In this document: in pieces, positions 8,182-16,407 of the stretch
Layout: each line of letters begins with the position of its first letter
How positions within the stretch are numbered: position 1 is the first letter of the stretch
Origin: Phytoactinopolyspora halophila
Lineage (GTDB): Bacteria; Actinomycetota; Actinomycetes; Jiangellales; Jiangellaceae
Length of the DNA: 64,000 nucleotides
Direction of reading: 5' to 3'
Assembly: GCF_003287285.1 (NCBI RefSeq)
Contig: NZ_QMIG01000024.1
Location: 20,398-84,397, forward strand
Program-made: the position numbers and the translations under genes
The notes under the pieces: generated by a model
Seen by the model: the letters and a program-made list of their open reading frames with translations, nothing else
Database searches by the model: none
What the model was told of the DNA's origin: nothing

Positions 8182-11106
8182 TCACTCGCTCGTGTGAGCG
8201 ATGCCGACTTCTGCCGCGGAGACGTGTCCGTTGAAGCCTTCGAGCGCGTGTAGCCGCACGTACCGCGCGGCCGTCGCGCTCCACTCGGCGTACTTCGTGG
8301 TGTCATCAGCGGCCCACTGGCCGGCCTGCACCTCGGTGAACGTCTCGCCGTCGGAGCTGACCGAGATCTCGTAATCCGTGATCATCCCGTTGCGGTTGCC
8401 GTCCTGCCGCGGCTCGTAGACCAATCCCGACGTGTCGTAGGTGTCCCCCAGGTCGAACGTGATCGACTGCGGTGGCGCCTCGTACGGATCGAATGACTGG
8501 TGCCACATGGTCTGGCAGTCACCGTCGATGGCCTTGTCCGCCTCGTAGCCGGGCTGCTGGCTGGTCGCGCTGGCGCTCATCTCGGCCCGCGGAACGACCG
8601 CCGGGAACTCCGGTGCCGGGCCGTCTCCGGACCCGTCGGCGCCCAGCTCGGCCAGGGGCGTCGTCGCCACATTCAGCTCGGTCACCGTGGCCGGCTGCGG
8701 GCAGCCCGTAGCCTCGGTGGCTTGCAGGCGAACGTAGCGAGCTTTGACCGGCTCGGAAAACGGTGCCGTCTTGGTTGCCCTGGTTTCGTCCCACCGGCCG
8801 CTGGCCACCTGGGCGAAGTCGTGACCGTCCTGGCTCGTATACACCTCGTACGACGTGATCAGTCCGGGCGCCCGGGTCACTGGTGGCGTGTAGGCGACTC
8901 CGTGCACCTGCCGGGTACGGCCGAGATCGAGGGTGATCGACTGCGGCAGCGGGGCGGGCGGCGCGTACTCCGAGCGCCACTCCGACCAGAGCCGGTCGTC
9001 GATCGCCTCATCCACCGTGTACGTGTGTCCCGCGTCGTTCCCGGCATGCTCGCTCGTGGCCGTGGCGGTCATCTGCGAATGCGGCACGAAACGTGGCGCC
9101 GGACCGTTCGGTGTCACCCTGAGATCGTCGAACTGGGCGCGGTTCCAGCCGCTGACCCGCAGGCCCACCTGTCCGGTGGTGTGGCTGGCGTCCTCCACCG
9201 TGGCGAGTTCCTCGCCGTCGAGCAACGCCGTGACCGTCTCGCCGCGGAAACGCAGGCCGAGCCGGTGCCACGAGTTTGTACCGGGCGGTGCTGTCTCGCC
9301 GGACGCTAGCTCGGTGTCCTCGCCCTGCACGTCCTGGCTGTAGAGGCGCCACTCGCCGTCATGTGTCACCTGCACGTGATAACCAGCGACGGCGTGCTGC
9401 TGGCTGTCCACTCGGCCCGCGAGCTCCACGTAGCCCGCATCGAGCATCCGGGCGTCGACGCCGACCTCGTAGTTCCCCCACCATCGCGGGTCTCCCACCA
9501 TGGTGGTCGGTGACATCGAGTGGCCGTGCCAGGACATCGGCTCCTGCGTGACCATCTGCTGATAGCACGTTCCCTCCCGGTCACCGGCGCATGGCACGGC
9601 TTCGAAGCCGCCGTGGACATCGGAGAAGTACGGCGCCAGGCCGCCCGTGTCGACGTCGTCGAAGTCTTCCGTGTAGGGCACCTGCAGCTGCTCACCCGGG
9701 TCAGCGCTGGACTGCGCCGAACCCTTCGCCTGACCGGCCGTCGTGGAGAGCGTGTAGACGTGTCCCGGCTCGACCGTGACGTCGAACGAGCCGTCGTGCA
9801 CGTCCACGCTTTCCTGGTCGATGAAGTCGTCCTCCGTGCTGGCCGTTTCCAGATCGGTCGACCACACGTGGACGGGATCGGTCGACAACCCCCCGGTCAC
9901 GTCAAAGGTCAGCGTCTCGGCGGTCGTCGAGTCGAGCGTCTCGATGACGACCGTGTAGTCGTCCGTCTCCGGCGAGCGCAGGCTCACATAGCTCGCACCG
10001 GCAGGTGTGTAGTCGCTCGCACCGTCCAGGTACCGCCAGCCCGGGTCAGTGAACTGGGTGGTGTGGGCGTCGACCCAGATGCTCGGTCCGACCTCGTAGT
10101 AGCCCGACCACGGGCGGTCGGCCAGCATCAATCCCGTCCCGCCGATGGGGAAGTTGTCGTACCAGGCCCCGAGCAGCGCCCAGTTGAGGTTCCCGGTCAC
10201 CTGCGCGTCGATGTAGTGCCGGTTCATGGCGCGCGCCAGCGGCTGGGCGCCGACCACGTAGTCCTGGGTGCTGTTCTCGCTGTCCCACAGCGGCTTGTCC
10301 AGCGCCAACGCCGCCTCGCTGACATGGCATGTGCGCTGCTCGGTGCGCCACACGCAGACGTCGTGCTCGCCCAGAACGTCGACGGCGTCGGCGAACTCCG
10401 GGTCGTCCTGCATCTGGTCGGCAACGAACCAGTAGTCCGGCGGCGCGTGGTTGTCGCTCGCGACGACGTCGGTGTCGGAGTACCCGTTGGCGTCGAGCGC
10501 GTTTCGCAGGTTCACGTAGCTGTCGCGATCGGCGCCACTCTCGTTCGCGGCGCCCAGATAGTCGATCTCGAATCCGTGCTGCTTCGCGCAGTCCATCCAG
10601 GACATGAGGTAATCGATGCGATCAGCCGACCAGTACTCCTCGAACCAGCCCGGCGCTCCCCATGGCAGCCCGTAAAAGGCGATGTCCGGGTTGCGCTCCT
10701 GCGCCTCCGCCATCAGCCACCACTCGTAACCACGCGAGCAGTCCACCTCATCCGGAGAGCGCATATGGCTCGCTTCGGCGCCTGCGGTGGAGTCGATGTC
10801 GCCGCCGATCTCGACCTTCAAGACATCGAGGGCCGCCCCGTAGGCCGGCGCGAAAAGGTAGTCGAGGATCTCGTCGCGTTCCTGCTCCGGATAATCCACC
10901 AGCAGCCGCGACGACGCACCCGCGCTCACACCCCCGACACCGTCGAACGCGCGCCCCGAGTCGCCGCCGTCGATCGTGACGACGTGATCGGCGGCGACCT
11001 GCCCGGCGGGCGCCTGCGCTCCGACGGTCACGGCCGCGGTGGGCACGGTGACCATGGCCACCATGCCCAGCCCTAATGATCGAACTAGCCTGCTCGTACC
11101 ACGCAT
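8182..11106 (-). CDS. Secreted GH59 galactocerebrosidase homologue with two CBM32 (F5/8 type C) domains
   Basis: 974 residues with an N-terminal signal peptide ([16 protein letters not shown]). The catalytic part (about 35-465) follows animal galactocerebrosidase closely: [58 protein letters not shown], and [16 protein letters not shown]. The acid/base is predicted as Glu189 (GAANESG) and the nucleophile as Glu277 (LWDSENS). A concanavalin-like domain follows (about 480-670). Two coagulation-factor-5/8 type C modules (about 675-815 and 830-974) would bind carbohydrate. Likely substrates are beta-galactosides or galactolipids. The ATG at 11106 follows 'aggaaggg'; upstream in-frame starts to 11160 would spoil the signal peptide. 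Confidence 0.85.
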   Translation of the reverse strand: MRGTSRLVRSLGLGMVAMVTVPTAAVTVGAQAPAGQVAADHVVTIDGGDSGRAFDGVGGVSAGASSRLLVDYPEQERDEILDYLFAPAYGAALDVLKVEIGGDIDSTAGAEASHMRSPDEVDCSRGYEWWLMAEAQERNPDIAFYGLPWGAPGWFEEYWSADRIDYLMSWMDCAKQHGFEIDYLGAANESGADRDSYVNLRNALDANGYSDTDVVASDNHAPPDYWFVADQMQDDPEFADAVDVLGEHDVCVWRTEQRTCHVSEAALALDKPLWDSENSTQDYVVGAQPLARAMNRHYIDAQVTGNLNWALLGAWYDNFPIGGTGLMLADRPWSGYYEVGPSIWVDAHTTQFTDPGWRYLDGASDYTPAGASYVSLRSPETDDYTVVIETLDSTTAETLTFDVTGGLSTDPVHVWSTDLETASTEDDFIDQESVDVHDGSFDVTVEPGHVYTLSTTAGQAKGSAQSSADPGEQLQVPYTEDFDDVDTGGLAPYFSDVHGGFEAVPCAGDREGTCYQQMVTQEPMSWHGHSMSPTTMVGDPRWWGNYEVGVDARMLDAGYVELAGRVDSQQHAVAGYHVQVTHDGEWRLYSQDVQGEDTELASGETAPPGTNSWHRLGLRFRGETVTALLDGEELATVEDASHTTGQVGLRVSGWNRAQFDDLRVTPNGPAPRFVPHSQMTATATSEHAGNDAGHTYTVDEAIDDRLWSEWRSEYAPPAPLPQSITLDLGRTRQVHGVAYTPPVTRAPGLITSYEVYTSQDGHDFAQVASGRWDETRATKTAPFSEPVKARYVRLQATEATGCPQPATVTELNVATTPLAELGADGSGDGPAPEFPAVVPRAEMSASATSQQPGYEADKAIDGDCQTMWHQSFDPYEAPPQSITFDLGDTYDTSGLVYEPRQDGNRNGMITDYEISVSSDGETFTEVQAGQWAADDTTKYAEWSATAARYVRLHALEGFNGHVSAAEVGIAHTSE

Positions 11107-11267
11107 GTCGGACAGCACGCCCTTCCTGGTCCGCCGTGATCGCCACGAACATCGGGGCAAAGGTCTGACCTCTGAACGTAGAGTCCCGCCCCTGGGGTGT
11201 CAACCCTCGACGCCGCGTGATCGGCTGCCCGCTCTGCTCCCGCGCCCCCGACGCTAAGGTGGCAGGG

Positions 11268-12431
11268 ATGAGCAAACTCCGCGATCTCCTCGATGCCGAG
11301 CTGTACGCCGAGCCTCCCCGGTCGCACACCGCTCAGCAGCTCGGCGGAGGTGACCAGCCGCCCCAGAGGGGGCTCTACCCTGGCGCGGTGGCCCTGCTCA
11401 TGCGCGACGGCGAGGTCCTCGACCACGTCGCGGTCGGCGACGCCGTGCGCTACGGCGCCGCGGACGATGGCGCTGCCGACAAAGTTGTCGAGGTTGTCGA
11501 GTTACCGCCAGACGAGCGGGTGCCGATGAGCACCGACACGGTCTTCGACATCGCCTCGTTGAGCAAGCTGTTCACCGCGGTGACCACCATGACGCTCGTG
11601 GAAGAGGAGGTCATCAGCCTCGACGCGCCGGTCGCGTCGAAGATTCCGGAGTGGAGCGAGGACCAGCGCGGGCAGATCACCGTCCGGCAGCTCCTGACGC
11701 ACACGTCCGGGCTGCCCGCCATTCAGCGGCTGTGGGAGGTACCGTCCCCGAGCCGCCGGCGGGCCGCGATCTTCGAGACGCCGCTGAACCGGATGCCGGG
11801 CTCGCACCACGAGTACTCGTGCGTCGGCTATATCGTGCTCGGACTCCTGCTCGAACGCGTCACCGGAACCCGGCTCGCGCGCCTGGTCGACGAGGCGATC
11901 CTGACCCCGTTGCGGCTGAGCGATACGCGCTACCTCCCGAACCGCCAGCTCATCGAGCGCAGCGCCGCCACGGAGTATCAGCCGTACACCGGCCGGAACA
12001 TGGTTCGAGGCGAGGTCCACGACGAGACGAGCTGGTCGCTGGGTGGTACGGCGGGCAACGCCGGCCTCTTCAGCACGGCCACCGACCTCGCCCGGTTCGC
12101 CGAGATGCTGCGGCGCGGTGGCGAGCTCGGCGGCGAACGGATCCTGCGCGCCGATTCCGTCGAGCTGCTCACCTCGAACCAGCTGCCCGCCACCATCGAT
12201 CCCGGCTACGGCCAGGGACTCGGCCCGCGTATCGGCGATCGCTCGTTCATGGGCGATCTCGCTGCCCACGGGGCGTTCGGGCACACCGGCTTCACCGGAA
12301 CGTCACTCGTCGTCACCCCGTACCTGCGAACCGTGACGATCTTGCTCACCAACCGGGTTCACCCCTCACGAGAGTGGTCACAGATTTCCGATATCCGCCG
12401 GCGAGTCGCGGATCTGACCCTCGCGGTCTAG
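11268..12431 (+). CDS. Serine hydrolase, class C beta-lactamase/DD-peptidase fold (YbbE-like)
   Basis: 387 residues of the beta-lactamase-C/AmpC superfamily. Ser97-Leu-Ser-Lys100 in VFDIASLSKLF is the SxxK nucleophile motif, EYSCVGY supplies the Tyr motif (YSC instead of YxN), and HTGFTGTS is the KTG-like box. No signal peptide is visible, so it may be cytoplasmic. The opening (GLYPGAVALLMRDGEVLDH) resembles the Bacillus YbbE type found in MurNAc-recycling clusters, and here it is divergent from GH59-anmK. The start at 11268 has 'aaggtggcaggg' upstream; an earlier in-frame ATG at 11217 lacks this. The exact substrate is unknown. Confidence 0.85.
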   Translation: MSKLRDLLDAELYAEPPRSHTAQQLGGGDQPPQRGLYPGAVALLMRDGEVLDHVAVGDAVRYGAADDGAADKVVEVVELPPDERVPMSTDTVFDIASLSKLFTAVTTMTLVEEEVISLDAPVASKIPEWSEDQRGQITVRQLLTHTSGLPAIQRLWEVPSPSRRRAAIFETPLNRMPGSHHEYSCVGYIVLGLLLERVTGTRLARLVDEAILTPLRLSDTRYLPNRQLIERSAATEYQPYTGRNMVRGEVHDETSWSLGGTAGNAGLFSTATDLARFAEMLRRGGELGGERILRADSVELLTSNQLPATIDPGYGQGLGPRIGDRSFMGDLAAHGAFGHTGFTGTSLVVTPYLRTVTILLTNRVHPSREWSQISDIRRRVADLTLAV

Positions 12432-12500
12432 CCTGTCGGTGGCAGCCACGCAGCGGCGGCCCGGAACCGGGCGAGGAACCGAATCGGGCAAGGAGCGGCA

Positions 12501-13118
12501 GTGACGGCAGAGCAGCAGATCGTGGACTTCTGGTTCGACCCCTCCTGCCCGTACACCTGGATCACCTCGCGATGGCTCCTGGAAGTCTCCGAGCTCCGGG
12601 CGATCGCGATTCGTTGGCGCGTGATGAGCTTGTCCGTGCTCAACGAGGGTCGCGACGACGATCCGGAAGGCGACCCGGAAGGATACCTCTGGGTACCCGT
12701 CCGGATCTGCGCCGCCGTGCAGCACGAATACGGACACGCGGCGCTGGGCCGCCTCTACACCGCCATGTGGAGCCGTGCACACGGGGCGGAAGGCTGGTTG
12801 GGCGACCTTCACAGTGCGCTGGACGGCGCGGGGCTGCCGCGGCAGCTGGCGGATGTCGGGGCGTCGAGTGACTACGACGCGGTGGTGCGCGCCTCCCACG
12901 CCGAAGGCATCGAGCTAGTCGGTTCGCACGTCGGGTCTCCCATCGTCGCGACCACCGGCGAACAGGGCGAACGCATCGCCTTCTTCGGCCCCGTGCTGTC
13001 TCGGATCCCCACCGGGGAGCAGGCTGCCGCGCTGTGGGACGGGACCGTCCTGGTGGCGGGAACTCCCGCGTTCCACGAGCTCAAGGGCACGCCACATCAG
13101 GAGCCCAAGCTGGACTGA
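12501..13118 (+). CDS. DsbA-fold protein, mycothiol-dependent nitroreductase (Rv2466c) family
   Basis: 205 residues. The sequence tracks Mycobacterium tuberculosis Rv2466c: VDFWFDPSCPYTWITSRWLL near the N-terminus, RVMSLSVLNE, a central helical domain, and IAFFGPVLSRIPTGEQAAALWD near the C-terminus. Rv2466c uses a CPWC active site with mycothiol. Here the motif is Cys16-Pro-Tyr-Thr19, so only the nucleophilic cysteine remains and chemistry would have to be monothiol. A clear Shine-Dalgarno (aaggag) precedes the GTG at 12501. It fits a mycothiol-producing host, since mshC is encoded in this window. Confidence 0.88.
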   Translation: MTAEQQIVDFWFDPSCPYTWITSRWLLEVSELRAIAIRWRVMSLSVLNEGRDDDPEGDPEGYLWVPVRICAAVQHEYGHAALGRLYTAMWSRAHGAEGWLGDLHSALDGAGLPRQLADVGASSDYDAVVRASHAEGIELVGSHVGSPIVATTGEQGERIAFFGPVLSRIPTGEQAAALWDGTVLVAGTPAFHELKGTPHQEPKLD

Positions 13119-13196
13119 TGGAGCATCGCCGCCCACATCCCGCTGCACCAGGATCTGCCGTTGCGGTGACGAGACGAGTGGAACGGAATCGACGGT

Positions 13197-13901
13197 CTAG
13201 AGCGCCAGATACGCCTCAACCACGGATTCGCCCCAGGTCACGGCTATCAACGCCCCCACCAACATGGCCGGGCCGAACGGGATCGCGCTGCGACGCCCGG
13301 CCCGGCCCAGAACGAGCAACACGACGCCTACGAGTGCCCCGACGACGAATCCGGCGAAGATCCCGAAAATCAGAACGGGCCAGCTGATCCAGCCCAGCAG
13401 CAGCCCGATCGTGCCGGCCAGCTTCACATCACCCAGTCCCAGATCCGACGGGCGCAAAAGTGCGAGCACAAGGTAGAACGCCACCGCAGCTACGGCGCCA
13501 GCCCACGCCCGTCCGTAGTCTGTCCACTGCCCCGACAGTGCTGCTGCGGCAGCCATGCCGATGGCCGCGACGCCCAGCGCCGGGAACGTCAGCCAGTCCG
13601 GCAGCCGGTGCTCGCGGATGTCGATGTAGGCCATCGCCACACCAAGCGCAGCCACCAGGGCGTACACGGCCGTCGTCGCGACGCCGAGGTCGGTCCCGGA
13701 CCACCCGATGAGCGTCCAGCTCGCGCACGTGGCCAGCGCGAGAATGACCGGCAGGCCCCGCCGTGCCGCCAGATCGCGATAGGAGCTGTATGAGCTGGCA
13801 GGGCGTGTGCCCTCGGCTGGTGGGCGATCCGGAATGCGGGCGATGATCCACGGCAGCATCGCCCCCGCGACCAGGCCGGATACGGCCAGCAGTGCGATCA
13901 C
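13197..13901 (-). CDS. A24-family prepilin peptidase (short form)
   Basis: 234 residues, nearly all membrane-spanning. The catalytic aspartates are predicted in IDIREHRLPDWLTFP (first) and LGLGDVKLAG (GxGD-type, second). The N-terminal cysteine-rich methyltransferase domain of PilD is absent, as in many actinobacterial TadV/PilD-like enzymes. The GTG start at 13901 overlaps the aroE stop by 4 bases (GTGA), so it is translationally coupled to aroE at the end of the alaS operon. No pilin genes are in the window. It should process type IV pilin-like or Tad/Flp pilin signal peptides at the inner face of the membrane. Confidence 0.88.
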   Translation of the reverse strand: MIALLAVSGLVAGAMLPWIIARIPDRPPAEGTRPASSYSSYRDLAARRGLPVILALATCASWTLIGWSGTDLGVATTAVYALVAALGVAMAYIDIREHRLPDWLTFPALGVAAIGMAAAAALSGQWTDYGRAWAGAVAAVAFYLVLALLRPSDLGLGDVKLAGTIGLLLGWISWPVLIFGIFAGFVVGALVGVVLLVLGRAGRRSAIPFGPAMLVGALIAVTWGESVVEAYLAL

Positions 13902-14761
13902 GACGAGACGCGCGCGGCCAGGGCGTCTTCTGCCGCCCGGCGGGCGACGGCCACGGGCACGTCGTGGCCGGTCATCAGCCTCAACTGGCCGAGGGCCTGG
14001 TGAATGAGGAGATCGAGACCGCCGACGACGATCCCGTCACGCTCCTGCCAGCCGGCCGCCACGGCCGTCGGCCAGGGGTCGTAGAGCACGTCGAACAGCA
14101 CCCGATCCGGGCCGGCCGCGGTACACAGTTCGGCCGCGAGCGGATCGAGCGCTCCGGCCGGGGCAGTGTTCACGGTGAGTTCTGCCTGCCCGCACGGCGG
14201 TGCGACCTGCCACGGCAACGTCGTCGCAGGCTGGCCCATCGCGTCGGCGACGGCAAGTGCCGGGCGGGCCCGCTGCTCCGAGCGGGCATGTACGTGCGCG
14301 GGTCCGGCACCCATGGTGGCCAGCGCCGCCAGCATGCTCGCGGCGGTGGCCCCACCGCCCCAGACACACGCCGTCGACGGGGCGGCCACCCCGCGCTCGT
14401 GGAGCGCGTCGACGGCGCCGGGGACATCGGTGTTGTCGGCGAACATCTCGCCGCCGTCGGAGCGCAGCAACGTGTTCGCCGCTCCGACGGTGCGGGCCAG
14501 CTCGGACACGTCGCCGGCGACATCGAAGACGGCCCGCTTGAGCGGCATGGTGAGCGAGAGCCCTCGCCAGGTCTCGTCAAGTGCCGCGACGAAACCGGCC
14601 AGGCCGTCCTCGTCGACCTCGTGCGCGGTGTACTGCCAGTCCAGCCCGAGATACTGGTAGGCCGCGCTATGGATCGCAGGCGACAGCGAATGGGTGATCG
14701 GTGATCCCAGCACCGCGCAGCGGCGTGCGGCGGGATCGTGTTCGGCATGGCGTTCGGGCAT
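13898..14761 (-). CDS. aroE: Shikimate dehydrogenase
   Basis: 287 residues. It reduces 3-dehydroshikimate to shikimate with NADPH in aromatic amino acid synthesis. The substrate site CAVLGSPITHSLSPAIHSAA is at the N-terminus. The catalytic-lysine motif is LSLTMPLKRAVF (usually VTxPxK), then GAANTLLR, and the nucleotide site is VWGGGATAASMLAAL. The C-terminal LLIHQALGQLRLMTG helix is typical. It lies 20 bp downstream of mltG and is coupled to the prepilin peptidase. The mltG-aroE neighbourhood is common in actinobacteria. Confidence 0.93.
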   Translation of the reverse strand: MPERHAEHDPAARRCAVLGSPITHSLSPAIHSAAYQYLGLDWQYTAHEVDEDGLAGFVAALDETWRGLSLTMPLKRAVFDVAGDVSELARTVGAANTLLRSDGGEMFADNTDVPGAVDALHERGVAAPSTACVWGGGATAASMLAALATMGAGPAHVHARSEQRARPALAVADAMGQPATTLPWQVAPPCGQAELTVNTAPAGALDPLAAELCTAAGPDRVLFDVLYDPWPTAVAAGWQERDGIVVGGLDLLIHQALGQLRLMTGHDVPVAVARRAAEDALAARVSS

Positions 14762-14781
14762 CGCTCTTTTCGACCCGTCTC

Positions 14782-15942
14782 TCAGCAGTTCCCGCTCTCG
14801 CGGCAGTATTCCCGCATTTCCTGCACGTTGCTCTCGTGCTCGGTCTCGGTGGGCGCGAACTTCGTCTCACCGGTTTCGACATTGACGGTGACGAAGAAGC
14901 AGTTGCCCTCGTCGACCGGATCCACTGCGGCTTCCAGAGCTGCCTCTCCGGGCGCCGCGATGGGGCCGGGCGGCAGACCGGGGTTGCGATAGGTGTTGTA
15001 CGGAGAGTCGATCTCGCGCATCTCCGCCGACGTGAACACGGTGGAGTAGTCGTTGGCCGCATAGTGCACGGTGGAGTCCATCTGCAGCAGCCGGTTGCCA
15101 ACGCCGGCATCCGCACACTGCCCGTCGAGCCGGTTGTAGATCACTTCGGCGACGCGGGGCATGTCCTCGTCCCGCCGGACCTCACGCTGGACGATGCTGG
15201 CGACGGTCACCACCTCGTACAGGCTGCGGTCGATCTCCTGTGCTCTCTCGCCCAGATCCAGGGACTGTTCGGCATCCTCGAAACGGTCGATCATCGCCTG
15301 CACCAGTGACTCCGGAGTGGCATCGGCACGAAGCTCGTACGTGGCCGGGAAGAGGAACCCTTCGAACTCGCCGTCGGCATAGTCGGGCAGGTCGACCGTG
15401 TCGAGTGCCTCCTCGAACTCTTCCACCTCGAATTCCGAGTCCTGGGCCAGCCGTTCGAGGATCTGATCCTGCCGGAATCCTTCAGGGATGACGATCTGGT
15501 CGTGGTCACCGCCGGTTTCCACGAGCGTTTCGACGGCGTCGTCCGCGCTCATCTTCCGCGACAGCGTGTACGTGCCGGGCTGGATCTGGCGCGCGCCCGG
15601 GTTGCGTTCGGCCGCGTGGATGAATGCTTGCTGGCTGGCGACGACATCGGACTCGGCGAGTGTGGAGCCCATGGCCCGCAGTGTCGCCCCCTCGTCGATG
15701 GTGACCGTCACCTCGCCGAACCCCGGACCCGGATAGTCCTCGGGATCGCTGATGAACCCGGACATGGCGTTGATGACGGCGCTGCCGCCGTAGTAGAGCC
15801 CCGCAATGAGCCCTCCGACCACCGCCAGTGACAGCACCACGGCCATGAACGATCCGAGACGACGCTTCTTGCGCTTCTTGCGCCGTGCTGCACGTCGCCG
15901 GCCCGGTGGTGTATCGGCTGGCGATTCCGCGCGAGTCATCAC
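14782..15942 (-). CDS. mltG: Endolytic murein transglycosylase MltG (YceG-like)
   Basis: 386 residues. A basic cytoplasmic N-terminus (RRRAARRKKRKKRR) is followed by one transmembrane segment at about 31-55 and an extracytoplasmic YceG domain. The catalytic region is VTVASIVQREVRRDEDMPRV, where the Glu of QRE corresponds to the E. coli catalytic residue. The DSTVHYAANDYSTVFT and PYNTYRNPGLPPGPIAAPG blocks are diagnostic. It cleaves nascent glycan strands to set their length. The start overlaps the ruvX stop by 4 bases. The arginine/lysine run at the start is longer than in most homologues but is shared by many actinobacteria. Confidence 0.94.
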   Translation of the reverse strand: MMTRAESPADTPPGRRRAARRKKRKKRRLGSFMAVVLSLAVVGGLIAGLYYGGSAVINAMSGFISDPEDYPGPGFGEVTVTIDEGATLRAMGSTLAESDVVASQQAFIHAAERNPGARQIQPGTYTLSRKMSADDAVETLVETGGDHDQIVIPEGFRQDQILERLAQDSEFEVEEFEEALDTVDLPDYADGEFEGFLFPATYELRADATPESLVQAMIDRFEDAEQSLDLGERAQEIDRSLYEVVTVASIVQREVRRDEDMPRVAEVIYNRLDGQCADAGVGNRLLQMDSTVHYAANDYSTVFTSAEMREIDSPYNTYRNPGLPPGPIAAPGEAALEAAVDPVDEGNCFFVTVNVETGETKFAPTETEHESNVQEMREYCRESGNC

Positions 15943-16400
15943 GCTGCTGTCACAACCTCTCCCGGCGGTGCGCCGTGCTCACGCTCGATGTCCAGGGTCT
16001 CCTGCAAGATCACCATAGCGGCCGCTTGGTCGATCGTCTTACGGCTGCGCCGGGAGGAGATCCCCCGAGCTTGCATGTGCCGGGTCGCCACCGCCGTCGT
16101 CATCCGCTCGTCGACCAACCGGACTGGACATGGTGCCACATATCGTGCCAAAGCGGCAGCAAAGGATCGAACCTCTCCGGCGGCAAGCTCCTCCTGTCCG
16201 CGCAGCGACCGCGGCAGACCTACGATAACCTCCACCGCCTCGCGCTCCGCGATCAGCTGAGCCAGCCGCTGCAGGTCACCCTCGCCGCGCCGCACCGTCT
16301 CGACAGGTGTCGCGACCAATCCCCCGGCGTCCGAGGCCGCCACGCCTATCCGTGTCCCGCCGACGTCGATGCCCACCCGAGCTCCCACGCGCATCGTCAC
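15939..16400 (-). CDS. ruvX: Holliday-junction resolvase-like RuvX/YqgF
   Basis: 153 residues, an RNase H-fold nuclease implicated in pre-16S rRNA 5'-end maturation and in junction resolution. The first acidic motif is VGIDVGGTRIGVAASD, then VEVIVGLPRSLRGQE, VDERMTTAVA, and a final IDQAAAMVILQ with the last conserved Asp. It lies 7 bp downstream of alaS and overlaps mltG by 4 bases, the standard alaS-ruvX-mltG order. A second in-frame ATG at 16394 is an alternative start. Confidence 0.92.
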   Translation of the reverse strand: MTMRVGARVGIDVGGTRIGVAASDAGGLVATPVETVRRGEGDLQRLAQLIAEREAVEVIVGLPRSLRGQEELAAGEVRSFAAALARYVAPCPVRLVDERMTTAVATRHMQARGISSRRSRKTIDQAAAMVILQETLDIEREHGAPPGEVVTAA

Positions 16401-16407
16401 GCCGCCG

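Noticed and set aside
9520..11076. Long plus-strand open frame of about 518 codons
   Set aside because: It is antisense to the GH59 gene, whose catalytic motifs are clear; long antisense frames are expected at this GC content.
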